The position numbers and the translations under genes are program-made. The notes under the pieces were generated by a model. That model was given only the letters and a program-made list of their open reading frames with translations, ran no database searches and was not told where the DNA came from. From Fusarium oxysporum f. sp. lycopersici 4287 (taxonomy: Eukaryota; Ascomycota; Sordariomycetes; Hypocreales; Nectriaceae), in NCBI RefSeq assembly GCF_000149955.1, contig NC_030994.1, positions 2,658,366-2,722,365 of the forward strand: 64,000 bases of DNA, given 5' to 3'. How positions within the stretch are numbered: position 1 is the first letter of the stretch; every line of letters begins with the position of its first letter. This document shows positions 33,037 through 43,040 of the stretch, in pieces.

Positions 33037-33299
33037 AGAATGAGCCGACTTACAAAAGGATCAAGCCACATTTTTATCTGAATCAATAATGACGCTATCA
33101 TTTGTGTGGCTCAACTTGAACACGAAGCAAACACGAAAGTTGGTGAGACAAGATGTCTATGACATCACCTGTACGACACTTAACGCGACGCGTCCACCAC
33201 TTTCTGTCAATCTTCCCATTTCTCAACGTCTTTATTCTTGACATCAACAATCTGTCAATTCTTCAATTTTGTTGTCTACAACACCATTGACTATCCAAA

Positions 33300-34540
33300 A
33301 TGTCTGATTCAAAGCACGAAGACGTCGACAAGACCAGCAATGGCGAGGAACAAGCTGCAACTGGCGAGAAGCACCAGATTCAGCATGACTCTCCTGATGC
33401 GAAGCGCACCAAGAAAGAGGCTGGCCAGACGACTCTTGATGATGCGGTGATCATTTCGGATGATTCGAAGGATAATGATAGCGCTGCGGAAAAGGAGGAG
33501 GACGAGCCCAAGTCAAAGTCTGATGCCAAGCAGGAAACCAATGGCAAAGACTCGAAGTCAGAGGACAAGCAGAAGACTGAAGGCAAGGACTCCGAGACAA
33601 GTGGAAAGCAGGGAACCAACGGCAAAGATGCTGTCCAGCCTTCTGAGGAAGCTGATGTCCCTTCAAGCATCCTCGAAAAGGGCATCATCTACTTCTTCAT
33701 CCGCGGTCGCGTAAATCTCGAAGACCCCGAGAGCGTTGATGACATCGCTCGTTCCTTCATCATGCTCCGACCCATCGCAAAAGATGCCCGTCTCGGCGAC
33801 GGTCCCATTGCTGACTCCGGAAACACTCGCATACTTGCTCTTCCCAAGAAGACCCTTCCCGAGAGTGGAAAAGAGCGCTACATGGTATTCGTCGAAAAGT
33901 CTGGAGCCTCATATGATGAGATCAAGAACTCCTTCTTGTCCGCAGACGAGTATGAAACCAAGACAGCTGGTACACGCCGTACACCACCTGCTAAGCCTGT
34001 TGGCGAGGGCGTGTATGCCATCACGTCGACTGGTCGAGAAAGTCATTTGGCTTATTTGACGACGCTGCCTGAGAAGCTTGAGGAGGTTCAGAAGGAATTG
34101 GGACTGAAGGAGAAGGGGAGCTTCATCATCAGCACCAAGAACCCTCAGTATCCGGGACCTCAGAATGCTCAGTTGCCTCAGGGACCTGACTTTCCCAAAG
34201 AGTGAGTCTCCTCATCTTGTTTTGCGAATCAATGGCTAACATGTCTAGAATCATCGATGAGTTCCGCTCTCTGCGCTGGCTTCCCTCCAAGCCATCCCAC
34301 TTTGACTACCCTAACGCCCAGATCCTTCTCATTGGTGAATCAGATGGTATTGAGAAGGCTGTTGAGCCTCAGAAGAAGGATCAGAAGGACGGAAAGGAGG
34401 AGCCGGAGACGGTGCTTGAGCATCTTGAGGATGATGATGTGAAGCGCATGAAGCATCTTGCCGATGACCAGTCTGCAGCTATCTACGCGGACTTGCATGT
34501 CCAGGCTAAGGATTATCCTAAGATGCAGACGACCTTTTAA
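33300..34540 (+). CDS. Conserved fungal protein often annotated as BTB-domain transcription factor
   Basis: Two exons, 33300-34201 and 34249-34540, with a 47-bp intron (GTGAGT ... CTAAC ... TCTAG); the product is 397 residues. The N-terminal 120 residues are low-complexity and rich in Lys, Glu, Asp and Ser (KSEDKQKTEGKDSETSGKQ), with a KRTKKE patch that could act as a nuclear signal. The conserved domain starts at ILEKGIIYFFIRGRVNLEDP and includes TAGTRRTPPAKPVGEGVYAI and GSFIISTKNPQYPGPQNAQL, then crosses the intron into IIDEFRSLRWLPSKPSHFDY. I recall this domain in filamentous-fungal proteins labelled 'BTB domain transcription factor', although no BTB fold is obvious here. A C-terminal acidic coiled segment (PETVLEHLEDDDVKRMKHL) follows. 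Function is not established. Confidence 0.8.
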
Positions 34541-34791
34541 TGGGAGACGGTTGGAGCTGAGAGTGGGGGGACTATGTGATCATGGGTATGGTCATGTACA
34601 TCGGAAAAGGGCGGCGTGAACTGAGCCCATCTTTGAAGGAACTAGATAATAAAGATATTTACAATGACAGTTCAAGATCACTGTGCCATCGCTGCGTGGT
34701 AGGTACCCTTGTGCTGGGATTTGTTATGGACGGGATGTTATGCTACGGTCGCTTCTTGTTCCAAGGCCACCATGTCCTACCCTCTAATCCT

Positions 34792-36184
34792 TTACATACC
34801 GTCAGTCAAAACACTTTTGAAGGAGTCTGGCAACTGCCCATTCCGATATTTCCACAGTCGACTCAGATCTCCCATCATAGGAACCCTATCCGGCCTCATA
34901 CTCCCATTCTTCGACCCCTCGTCACCCGTCACAACAAAACCTGGGGGGAGTTCAGCCTTGGTGGTCACTTTCATAGTACCGTCCGTCCTAACACGAACTT
35001 TTCTGTGCATAAAGTCTCCCTCCGTAGCAGCTCTCGCCCTCTGAAGCGTCTTTTCCAAAGGGAACATATCATCAAGATAATGCTGATTCAGCTGATGCTC
35101 CCCCTCTATTAATAAATACCTTCCCCGCAAACCGATTCTCATTCTGCGTATAATGCCTCGTGAAATTAAGAACTCCAAAACGACACGCAGAGTCCTTCTC
35201 ATTTACATGATGTTCAATATGAGGAATAACAGAAGACCTTGTGCCGTTGCCACGGTAGGGATTGCTAAAGTGGTTGGCGAGGTTGCCGAAAGTGTAGACT
35301 TCGAGTTTTTGAAGCTTGTCGAGGGGCATTTCATCGAGGAGCCAGTCGATGATCATGCCGCCTTCTATTCCGCATTGGGAGTGGAGGATAAGGATTACTT
35401 TCTTCTTGTGATCGTCGAGAAGGGCGTTTTGACGAGGATATAGCATTCTCGTACGTCTTGAGTTGCGTAGAGGAGCGCGCGTTGGATAAGACATTGGATG
35501 AGATCGAAGAAAACGCCGGCACTACGAACATTAGAATTGATGATTATGTGAAGAGTTATTTCTGGGACTCACGTTCAGTTGTGAATACCAACTACTGGCC
35601 GATGGAATGTTCGTGAGATCAGGTCGATATTCTTCTGGAACCAATTCTTGCTAAGGCCGCGGTCAGCAATGTTGACAGAACAAGTAGCAGAACCCACCCG
35701 ACGCAGATACCGTTGAGGAATATCCAAGCCTCGTCGTCATGATGAGGCCAACTCCTCGTAAACCCATCTTCGGTCGACTTCAACCCACTACTGGGAATTC
35801 CCTTATTAAAATGCCAACAAACAAGTTCGCTGCAAAGAACACCCCAACATAACCGATATACACAAAAGTCGGTAGAAACGACAGTGTAAACAGAGAAACG
35901 AGGAAAGCGAACTGGGTTACAGAGAGAATGCAGTGGATTGTGATGCCGATGAGGTTCTCACGAGAAGGATAAAGTTCACAGAACGGACCGGACTTCCAGG
36001 GATACAGAGGGATAGAGAGGTAGGGGAGATAAAAGAAGTCCTGGAAGAAGAGTTTTATGTCGGAGAGGAAGAGAAAGAGGGGCGTTCCTGTGTAGGGAGG
36101 GGGTTTGCGGACTGGTTCGAGAGCTTCGTTGGAAGGGGGCTCCATGTAGGGGAGCTCTGAGTCTGAGTCTGGGCTGGAATACAT
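34792..36184 (-). pseudogene. Decayed alpha/beta-hydrolase-like gene (DUF676-type fungal family)
   Basis: The minus strand encodes, in pieces, one recognisable protein. Exon 1 (from 36184) carries Pro-rich and membrane segments (FAFLVSLFTLSFLPTFVYIG). Next come WHFNKGIPSSGLKST and EAWIFLNGICVG, then introns at 35651-35697 and 35522-35572. Then follow FFDLIQCLIQRALLYATQDV, the nucleophile-elbow region VILILHSQCGIEGGMIIDWL and, near the end, HQLNQHYLDDMFPLE. Four lesions break it: a frameshift at about 35811-35827; an in-frame TGA at 35575-35577 where relatives have HNRT (CGA to TGA would explain it); a one-base loss in the A-run at 35427-35430; and one extra base in a five-C run at 35100-35104. 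The elbow reads HSQCG rather than HSQGG. The nonsense change argues for true decay, but homopolymer errors could account for two of the indels. Confidence 0.75.
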
Positions 36185-36363
36185 CTTGACTTGTTAACTG
36201 ACCATTGAATAGTTACAAATACTATCACATGTTGGTGCTCCTGGAATGCGAGAGGCGTAAACGCCATGACTACGCCCACAGCAATGGCAATTCGCTCGTT
36301 AATTTGAAGCCACTGACATAGAGTAAATTCACTTCTATTCTCAATTCCTTTTACCTTGCCCTT

Positions 36364-36501
36364 GGGGAGCAGAAAATCTTCTGATCCTGAGTTTATGAAA
36401 TACTTAGTCTAAAGGTCTACTAAGTTTATCCTAAGTTTACCTAGATTTATCTAAGTCTTTTAGTCTTTTAGGATAGAGACCCTAAGTTTTTATGCCTCCC
36501 C
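36364..36501 (+). repeat. MITE-like element, best preserved long copy
   Basis: The left end GGGGAGCAGAAAATCTT and the right end (read inward) GGGGAGGCATAAAAACTT form an imperfect terminal inverted repeat. The interior reads ACTTAGTCTAAAGGTCTACT, then AAGTTTATCCTAAGTTTACC, and ends GGATAGAGACCCTAAG. It is 138 bp long and non-coding. Confidence 0.7.
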
Positions 36502-37035
36502 TTGCTTGCCAGCGTGTGAAAGCATTCCGAAAGCAGACGATACGAGAAAGTGGCTGGAACTGACATATCTCGGTGGACCTGCACCACGACTATCCATCTT
36601 GGAAAATTGTGATGTGTTAGACACTGAACTGGGCTGTACATGGTACAGTAGTGAGATACCAGATCGAGTTGCTGCTGAAGGCCAATAGTGTCGCAGTGTA
36701 TCTCGATTTGTCCCATATTGTGGTAGAATTCACCCCACTTTTGGGCATCATCTGTCCTAGCGTGAACGTCACGCACTTGTCTTCGGAGGTTTCTGTACTT
36801 ATACTAAGGGTGAAGCTGCTCTTGAGTACAACCGACATGGGTAAAGAGGTGGAGTGAAACTTGTTTGCTCGCCCTTAAAGGGACACTGAGGCAAATTAAA
36901 TAGCCTTTCAGAACAATCTAGCTATCCCCGATAACATAGGGCACTTAACTGGGCTTATCATCTTTTGGCCTAAGGGACTAGTGATATGTTATTCACTGCC
37001 GAGGGCACTGATACTTCTCTCGCCACGTTATGTCT

Positions 37036-37142
37036 GGGAGGCAAGAAGACTTAGGATCTCTAATCTAAGCGATGATAAGATTCAGGTAAACTTAGGCAAA
37101 TTTAGTAGACCTTAGACTACCTTAGGTCAGAAGTTTTGAGTG
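37036..37142 (-). repeat. MITE-like element, inverted copy
   Basis: Read on the minus strand it gives GTCTAAGGTCTACTAAATTT, GCCTAAGTTTACCTGAATC and GAGATCCTAAGTCTTCTTGC, in the same order as the copy at 36364-36501. One end (GGGAGGCAAGAAGACTTAGG) is well kept; the other is eroded to CAAAACTTCTGACC. Confidence 0.68.
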
Positions 37143-37474
37143 TTGTGATGTATACAGGAGGTAGTTGATGAGCAAGATGTCTTTAGTGATTTGTCTGCGC
37201 AATGGCAGAGACCTTGTATTTTGATGTTCTTTGGGTAGCTAATTGGCATGTAAGTGACTTTAATCCAGCTTACTTTCTAATTATTGCAAGTTTTAGGCTT
37301 CAATTCCGCAACGATGACTTTACCGGTTTGCGTTGATGGCAGCTGTTAAGCATTTCCACCAAACTTGTTAGTGTACACTAACATTCTTGGCGCGTCAATT
37401 TCGACGAGCTCATCCAATGCGACCAACCTCACTCATCTTCTCAACACAGCCACTGGGTTCCCTTCCATACCAAA

Positions 37475-38439
37475 ATGGATGTCCCCGTCGCTGCCAATAT
37501 TCTAGGCACACTCGGAGCTGTAAGTCCCCTTGTCTGCCCTGTTGAAACTCCTCTGCTGATGTTGCTAGGTCTGTTGGTCAATCCAGGTTAGTCCTCTCAC
37601 CCACGTACAAGGCCACCACTAATACTCTATAGCTGATTCCTCAAATCATCGTCAATTACCGTCGCCATAATGCAACGGGTCTTCAACCATCGATGATGAT
37701 GCTCTGGGCATGGGCAGGTGTTCCGCTAGGCGTGTACAACATCGTCAAAGAGTTCAACATCGCCTTACGGATACAGCCTCAGATCTTGACGCTTTTGAGT
37801 CTCGTAACATGGATTCAATGTTACTACTACGAACGAGTACAAACCCTAAGTCCATTCACACGTAATGAAGCTAACGAATGTCAGAAATGGAGTGTCTACC
37901 GCTCTTTACTCGTTGTCGTCCCAATCGCAGCCGTCATGGGCGGAATCCAAGCCAGTCTCATCATCGCCCTTCGCATCGCCAAATCACGCTCGCTAGAATG
38001 GCCTCTCATCCTCATGGCATCTCTGTCCGCAGCCTTACTCGCAGCAGGCGTACTCACACACTACTGGGACATCTGGAAGCATCGAACTGTCCGCGGCATA
38101 TCATTTCTGTTCGTGGCCATTGATGCCGCAGGCGACGTGTTCTCACTTGTGTCCGTGTTCTTCCAGCCTGAACTTGATGTTCTTGGTATTGTGATCTACG
38201 CGACAGAGTTTGTTCTGTGGTGTGGTGTTTTTGCTTGTGGTGGGTATTACAACCTGTTGCCATGGGTCAGAAAGAGGTTTGGGAGTGAGGGTAAGAGGGT
38301 TGAAGGTGAGGAGAGTGCAGGGGATGGGGTCATGATGAATGAGAACATTTCGTCTAGTTCGGTGTTCAGGACGGTGAGTGGGAATGGAGAGGGCATGAGG
38401 GCGAGGAATGCGCATCATGGATCTCAAGATGTTGAGTGA
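37475..38439 (+). CDS. PQ-loop repeat membrane protein
   Basis: Three exons, 37475-37519, 37569-37586 and 37633-38439, with introns of 49 and 46 bp; the middle exon has only 18 bases (VCWSIQ). The product is 289 residues. The first PQ loop is LIPQIIVNYRRHNATGLQPS (about residues 22-41). The second repeat is degenerate, with HYWDIWKHRTVRGISFLFVA where the PQ pair is replaced by WD. Hydrophobic segments such as SLLVVVPIAAVMGGIQASLI and ASLSAALLAAGVLTHYW indicate about seven transmembrane helices. The C-terminal tail is polar and Gly/Ser-rich. PQ-loop proteins include lysosomal or vacuolar cationic amino-acid exporters (Ypq-type) and cystinosin; a vacuolar transport role is plausible but not shown. 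Confidence 0.85.
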
Positions 38440-38962
38440 GCATGGACAGAGAGGACGTTGCAATGCCCCCAAACTGTCGGTTTGCCAACATAGAGGAAGG
38501 CCTCGAGATATCAAATTAGAATCATACAACAATTTCGAAGGCTATCGCCATAAAGCGAATTGCACTGCTTAAACTCATCACAGGACATAGATGTCCCTCA
38601 CCTTGTGTCGGTTTGGCTCGTGTTGTCCAGTTCAGAGTCATGTCTTGCGCCTATAGCCAAGCTATCATAACCTTAACCATAAGCTTACAACCTGTCAATT
38701 GTCTCTCGTATTTCATACTACCAACTCAATAAATCGGCGTCCCCAAGACTCGATTCCAGACTCATTCTAGAGCGTCCTGCTCCCGCGACAGGGGCTTGCT
38801 TTTAGTGGATCTAGCCCCTTGAAAACGTCACCCTAAGACTATCTCGGCCTTCCACTTCCATCCATTCCATCATGTCTCTTCCCGCGACAACCCAAAACAA
38901 TCTTCACATCGTCATTTCTTAGCAAAACAGGGCCCTAGTGCCATGTTCGAGCTCCAGCCGCA
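38440..38962. other. Intergenic region upstream of the GT31-like gene
   Basis: About 520 bp with the 3' flank of the PQ-loop gene and the promoter of the glycosyltransferase. A short upstream ORF begins at 38943 and is listed separately. Nothing else is recognised. Confidence 0.5.
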
Positions 38963-38999
38963 ATGCCTTCAAGCTGGTCCTCCTCCAGCCGGCGACTGA
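38943..38999 (+). promoter_or_regulatory. Upstream ORF overlapping the start of the GT31-like gene
   Basis: An ATG at 38943 opens an 18-codon frame (MFELQPQCLQAGPPPAGD) that ends at TGA 38997-38999, past the main ATG at 38963 and in a different frame. If the transcript begins upstream of 38943, scanning ribosomes would meet this first, which would lower initiation at 38963. Confidence 0.4.
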
Positions 39000-40571
39000 T
39001 GCTGAATAAACGCTTCAGTCGCATGGCCATTGCTGGCCTCTGTACCGTCGTCTTTCTCATTCTTGTCTTCTGGGGTGCCATCCATGGTAGCTATGGCGTA
39101 TCCCAATACTATTCTTTTTCGACGACGAGCTCTTTTCGCCCCGTATCCGTCGATCCTGAGGGTAAGACAACGCAAGACCTTTGCGCAACGTTCCCCAAGC
39201 ATTTGCTACAGACGATACAACCTGTTCTCAAGATGGGCCACGCCGATACGAAAGAAAGACTCGATGCTCAATTCGATAGTGTGAGCGCTTGCTTTGGAAA
39301 GGATGAGCTGCTGGTCATCTCGGATCTCGACGAGTCGGTACACGACCATCAAGCGATCGATGTCCTCGCCGACTTGCCCGCCATTTACTATCACGACAAC
39401 CCCGATTTCGTGAACTACATGTGGCAGAAGGAAATGCGGGCAAATGGCACCCTCGACGTGGACTTGGAAGCAACAGCGCGCATCCAAGGTTGGAGGATGG
39501 ACAAGTTCAAATTTCTCCCGATGATCGAGCGCGCATGGAAAATGAAGCCAAACAAAGACTTTTACTTCTTCTTCGAGACAGATACGTAGGTTTCCATACC
39601 AACACAGCTTAACACGCCACTAACGGTTACAGTTACGTCTTCTGGGATAACGCTTTCCGCTTCCTCCAAACCTTCGATCCCGATGCGCCGTTATACATGG
39701 GCTCTCCCTCGCCGGGTACGCACGACGTTAAACAAGACATAAAGACATGGTTCGCAAACGGCGGACCAGGCTTTGTTCTCAGCCGTGGTGCGATGAGGGC
39801 ACTCCTCGTCCGTAAGACAACGCCCTACGGGCAGTACGTCGAACCGCCAGCTACGGAAAAGTGGCTTCCCATGCTTCGGGACGATTGCTGCGGTGATAGC
39901 GTTACGGGATGGGCGTTGTGGAACGTTAGTGTTCCGCTGAGGGGATATTGGCCACTATTCAACCCGCATCCTTTGCACAGTATTCCGTTCAGCGACAAGT
40001 ATTGGTGTCAGCCTGTCATGACGCTACACAAGTCGTCGCCGAAAGACATGGTTGACGTTTGGCGGTGGGAGTTTGCGCAACGACAGCTCGGGGTAAGTTG
40101 AACACCGGTAAACTTTGTTTTACGTACTAACTGTCACAGCGCCCGTTACTTTACTCTGACGTATGGAAGTTTCACCATCCCGGTGATCGTGAAGTTGCAG
40201 AGAATTGGGATAATGGGAAATGGGATTTTACAGTTGCACCGCCCGAAGCAAAGATCGACTCATTTGAAGCATGCGGCAAGTACTGCAAGGACAGCAGCGA
40301 TTGTCTACAGTACAATTGGCGAGGGCGCGACGAGAAAAAGTGTGTTACCTCCAAGTCCTTCCGAGTCGGCGAGCCACGACAACCGGAAAAGATCATCGAG
40401 CCTGAAGTCAAAGACGACAAGGGCAATGTTATACCACCACCACCAGATCGCCAAGATCGATGGGTGGATTTCAAGTCAGGATGGCTGACTGAGAGGATTG
40501 AGCAGTGGAGGTCGAACAGGAATTGTTCAGAAGTGCAATGGGTTGGACCCAGTACTAAGAGAATCTTCTGA
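38963..40571 (+). CDS. Glycosyltransferase, GT31/Fringe-like, type II membrane protein
   Basis: Three exons, 38963-39585, 39633-40092 and 40140-40571, with two 47-bp introns; the product is 504 residues. A single N-terminal signal anchor (AGLCTVVFLILVFWGAIHG, about 24-42) gives a type II Golgi topology. The lumenal domain contains DELLVISDLDESVHDHQAID, then the metal-binding region FFFETDTYVFWDN (acidic ETD in place of DDD) and NGGPGFVLSRGAMRALL, the usual acceptor-side block of Fringe-like enzymes. DDCCGDSVTGWALW follows. A cysteine-rich C-terminal segment (FEACGKYCKDSSDCLQYNW) resembles a PAN/Apple module. Fungal members of this group are usually annotated as family 31 glycosyltransferases acting on cell-wall or secreted glycoproteins; the donor and acceptor are unknown. 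Confidence 0.85.
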
Positions 40572-41113
40572 TGTGATACCAGGGTCGTTGAATATACATA
40601 CTGTTAGCCAGGCGTTGGGGGTAAGGGCATCACAGGTTATATAACATGCATTCCTAGCTGAGGTAGCGATAGCATCTTCTAGGCGAGTCTTTTTGCTAGG
40701 TATACTTGTCATCATATCATGAATACAGCATCTCCGAGCGAGGCATCACTAAACGGGCCGTAGAGTGAAATCTCACCATTCATCGATCGACAAACCCCCA
40801 CGAACCATTAATTTAATTTAATCCCGGTTCACACCCGCAGGTCCAGAACACCAACTAAAAAAACTCTGTAGTCTACTTTAGCTCAAAGAGCTACAAGGGT
40901 GCTTGAATGCAGCTGAGGCTTAAAACGGCTATCGATGGTGATGAAAAATTGCCTCATTACAAATGATGCTATGCTATCATATGACATTAATTTGCTTGGC
41001 TGCGGCTAAAAGAAACAGCGTAGCCAGTTTTTGAGCCCTCAGCTAGTTTTTCAGAACTCAATTGCTCATTGCAACCTCATGATATCTTCGCCACATTAGT
41101 TGTCAAGAGTAAA
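40572..41113. other. Intergenic region upstream of the MFS transporter
   Basis: About 540 bp, AT-rich in part, without recognisable genes. It should hold the 3' end of the GT31-like transcript and the MFS promoter. Confidence 0.5.
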
Positions 41114-42721
41114 ATGGGAACAGAAAGTCAAGTAAATGCCGCGCAGGCACCGATAGGAACGAGAGATGAGGCCATCGCCATTGTAGGTGAGGAGCAGCAC
41201 TCAATTGATCCCATCGTCGCAGCGCGCGCCGTTCGAAAGATTGACTTGTTTCTCATCCCCGCCATGATCATAGGCTGTACGTTTCCCTGTCTCCCCCTCA
41301 AACTGTTCTAACATATATAGATGGACTTGTATACTACGATAAAGCCATTCTTGGTTCAGCTGTTCTCTTCGGCATGACGACGGATTTACACCTTACCATT
41401 GTTGATGCATCGACTACACCGCCAACAGTTGATACCCGTCGTTTAAGCTGGGCGACATCACTGTTCTACTTTGGGATGCTGGCGGGTTTGTATCCCATGA
41501 CATTTGCTCTTCAGAGGTTCAACATCGGTCGTGTTCTCGGTGGTGTGGTTGTTGTGTGGGCTGCTATTTGTATGCTCACTGCTGCGGTGACGTCCTACCA
41601 GGGCTTATACGTACAGAGATTCTTTCTCGGTTTCGTTGAGAGTATAATCCCCACTGGGTTCATGTGCATCGTCTCGGGGTACTATACGCAAGCTGAGCAG
41701 TCGTTGCGACAGAGTTGGTGGTTCTCGTCGACTGGACTGTTCACCATTATCGGTGGAGCGATGAACTATGGTTTTGCGCAGATTACGGGTGGTGGGTTGA
41801 AGAGATGGCAGTATATCTACCTCCTCGCTGGATCACTCACCTTTTTGTTTGGACTATTCTGCTTCATCATGCCGAATTCTCCTGTATCAGCTTGGTTCCT
41901 CACTTCTGAAGAACGATTCGCTGCTGTTGAGCGTTTGAGACATGGACAAACCGGTGTTCGTTGCACCAAGTTTAAAAGCTCACAACTAAAAGAAGCTATC
42001 CTCGACGTCAAGATCTGGCTCGTCGCACTTATGATGGCATCAGCATACACCGTCAACGGCGCAGTAAGCGGTTTCGGACCCCTCATCGTCTCGACCTTCG
42101 GCTGGAGCACCCTCCACTCCATCCTGTTCCAATTCCCCCTCGGCGGACTGTGCTTCATCGTGATCCTCCTCACAGGCTGGATTGGCTCCAAGTTCACCAA
42201 CATCCGTATCTTCATGCTCATCTTCACATGTCTCCCCGTCATCGCAGGCTGTGCCATCATCTGGAAGAGCGAGTGGAGTTACCGCGCTGCTGCACCGGTG
42301 GTGGGATACTCTATCACAGGATTCTTTGGGGGAACGGTGAGTCTGATAATCACTATTGGAATGTCGAATGTTGCGGGTCATACGAAGAAGAGCTTTATGG
42401 CTGCTACGATATTTGTGGCATATTGTGTGGGAAATATTGTTGGGCCGCAGCTAGTTTGGAGTCAGACGAAGAAGGATCACTATCCGGCTCTTTGGCTGGG
42501 GTTGATTATCTGGTAAGTCTTGTTTACATTGTTCTTGCTTCGTGGCTGACTGTTTTAGTTATATCATTTGTATTTGTGCGTCGACTACACTGTACTTTGT
42601 TCTGAGGAATGAAAACAAGAGGAGGGATGCTCTGGGGCTGGGAGATGAGAGCGAGAGAGCCAAGCTGGCGTTTCAGGACTTGACTGATAAGGAGAACCCT
42701 TACTTCCGCTATGTTTACTAA
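41114..42721 (+). CDS. MFS transporter, anion:cation symporter (allantoate permease/Dal5-like) family
   Basis: Three exons, 41114-41276, 41321-42512 and 42559-42721, with introns of 44 and 46 bp; the product is 505 residues. I chose the ATG at 41114 because the open frame further upstream begins only at TTG. The protein has about 12 membrane helices. Family signs are VRKIDLFLIPAMIIGYGLVY at the first helix, YDKAILGSAVLFGMTTDL, and LSWATSLFYFGMLAGLYPMT. These match fungal ACS-family carriers of organic anions such as allantoate, ureidosuccinate and nicotinate. The exact substrate is not readable from sequence. Lying 8 kb from the DUR1,2/TamA-like pair, it could feed the same nitrogen pathway, but two or three unrelated genes intervene. 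Confidence 0.87.
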
Positions 42722-43038
42722 CAACTAGAATATGGCATTGATAGACAGGGATAGAGAAAAGTTGCAGGGGGTTTGGACGGACCACAATACACGATAGAAG
42801 TTGGTCACATAAGCAATTCAGAACAAGAGAATCCTACCAGTGTCATGTACCAGCGAACATTGAACAGCCTTTCCATAAATCATGGCATATCATTAACTAC
42901 CGACAAGGTACGGAGTATCTCATAAACAATCCCATTCCCTCCCCTACTTTCGAGGGGTCGTATTGTTCCTGATCTCAATAATCAACTTCCCAGTGTTCAT
43001 ACCACAGACGAAAATCTTTGTCTTTTTGAGCTTACCCT
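42722..43038. other. Spacer between the MFS gene and the reductase gene
   Basis: Convergent 3' ends of two genes. The right part (42944-43038) contains a degenerate copy of the reductase C-terminus, listed separately; the rest holds nothing recognised. Confidence 0.5.
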
Positions 43039-43040
43039 CT
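42944..43040 (-). pseudogene. Partial duplicate of the adjacent reductase C-terminus
   Basis: Directly after the reductase stop codon the minus strand reads VEGKLKKTKIFVCGMNTGKL, then IIEIRNNTTPRK and a stop. The genuine gene ends EGKLKKTETVVRGG ... GINTGKLIVEIKNHNETPSKL. The copy therefore repeats the last exon's ends but lacks about 15 internal codons. It looks like a small tandem duplication that has decayed. Confidence 0.6.

Larger units (their letters stand above)
36185..37474. other. Intergenic region holding two MITE-like elements in opposite orientation
   Basis: Between the decayed hydrolase gene and the PQ-loop gene there is no credible coding region. Two copies of the dispersed element lie at 36364-36501 and 37036-37142, inverted relative to each other with about 530 bp between them. 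The last ~100 bases are the probable promoter of the PQ-loop gene. Confidence 0.55.
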
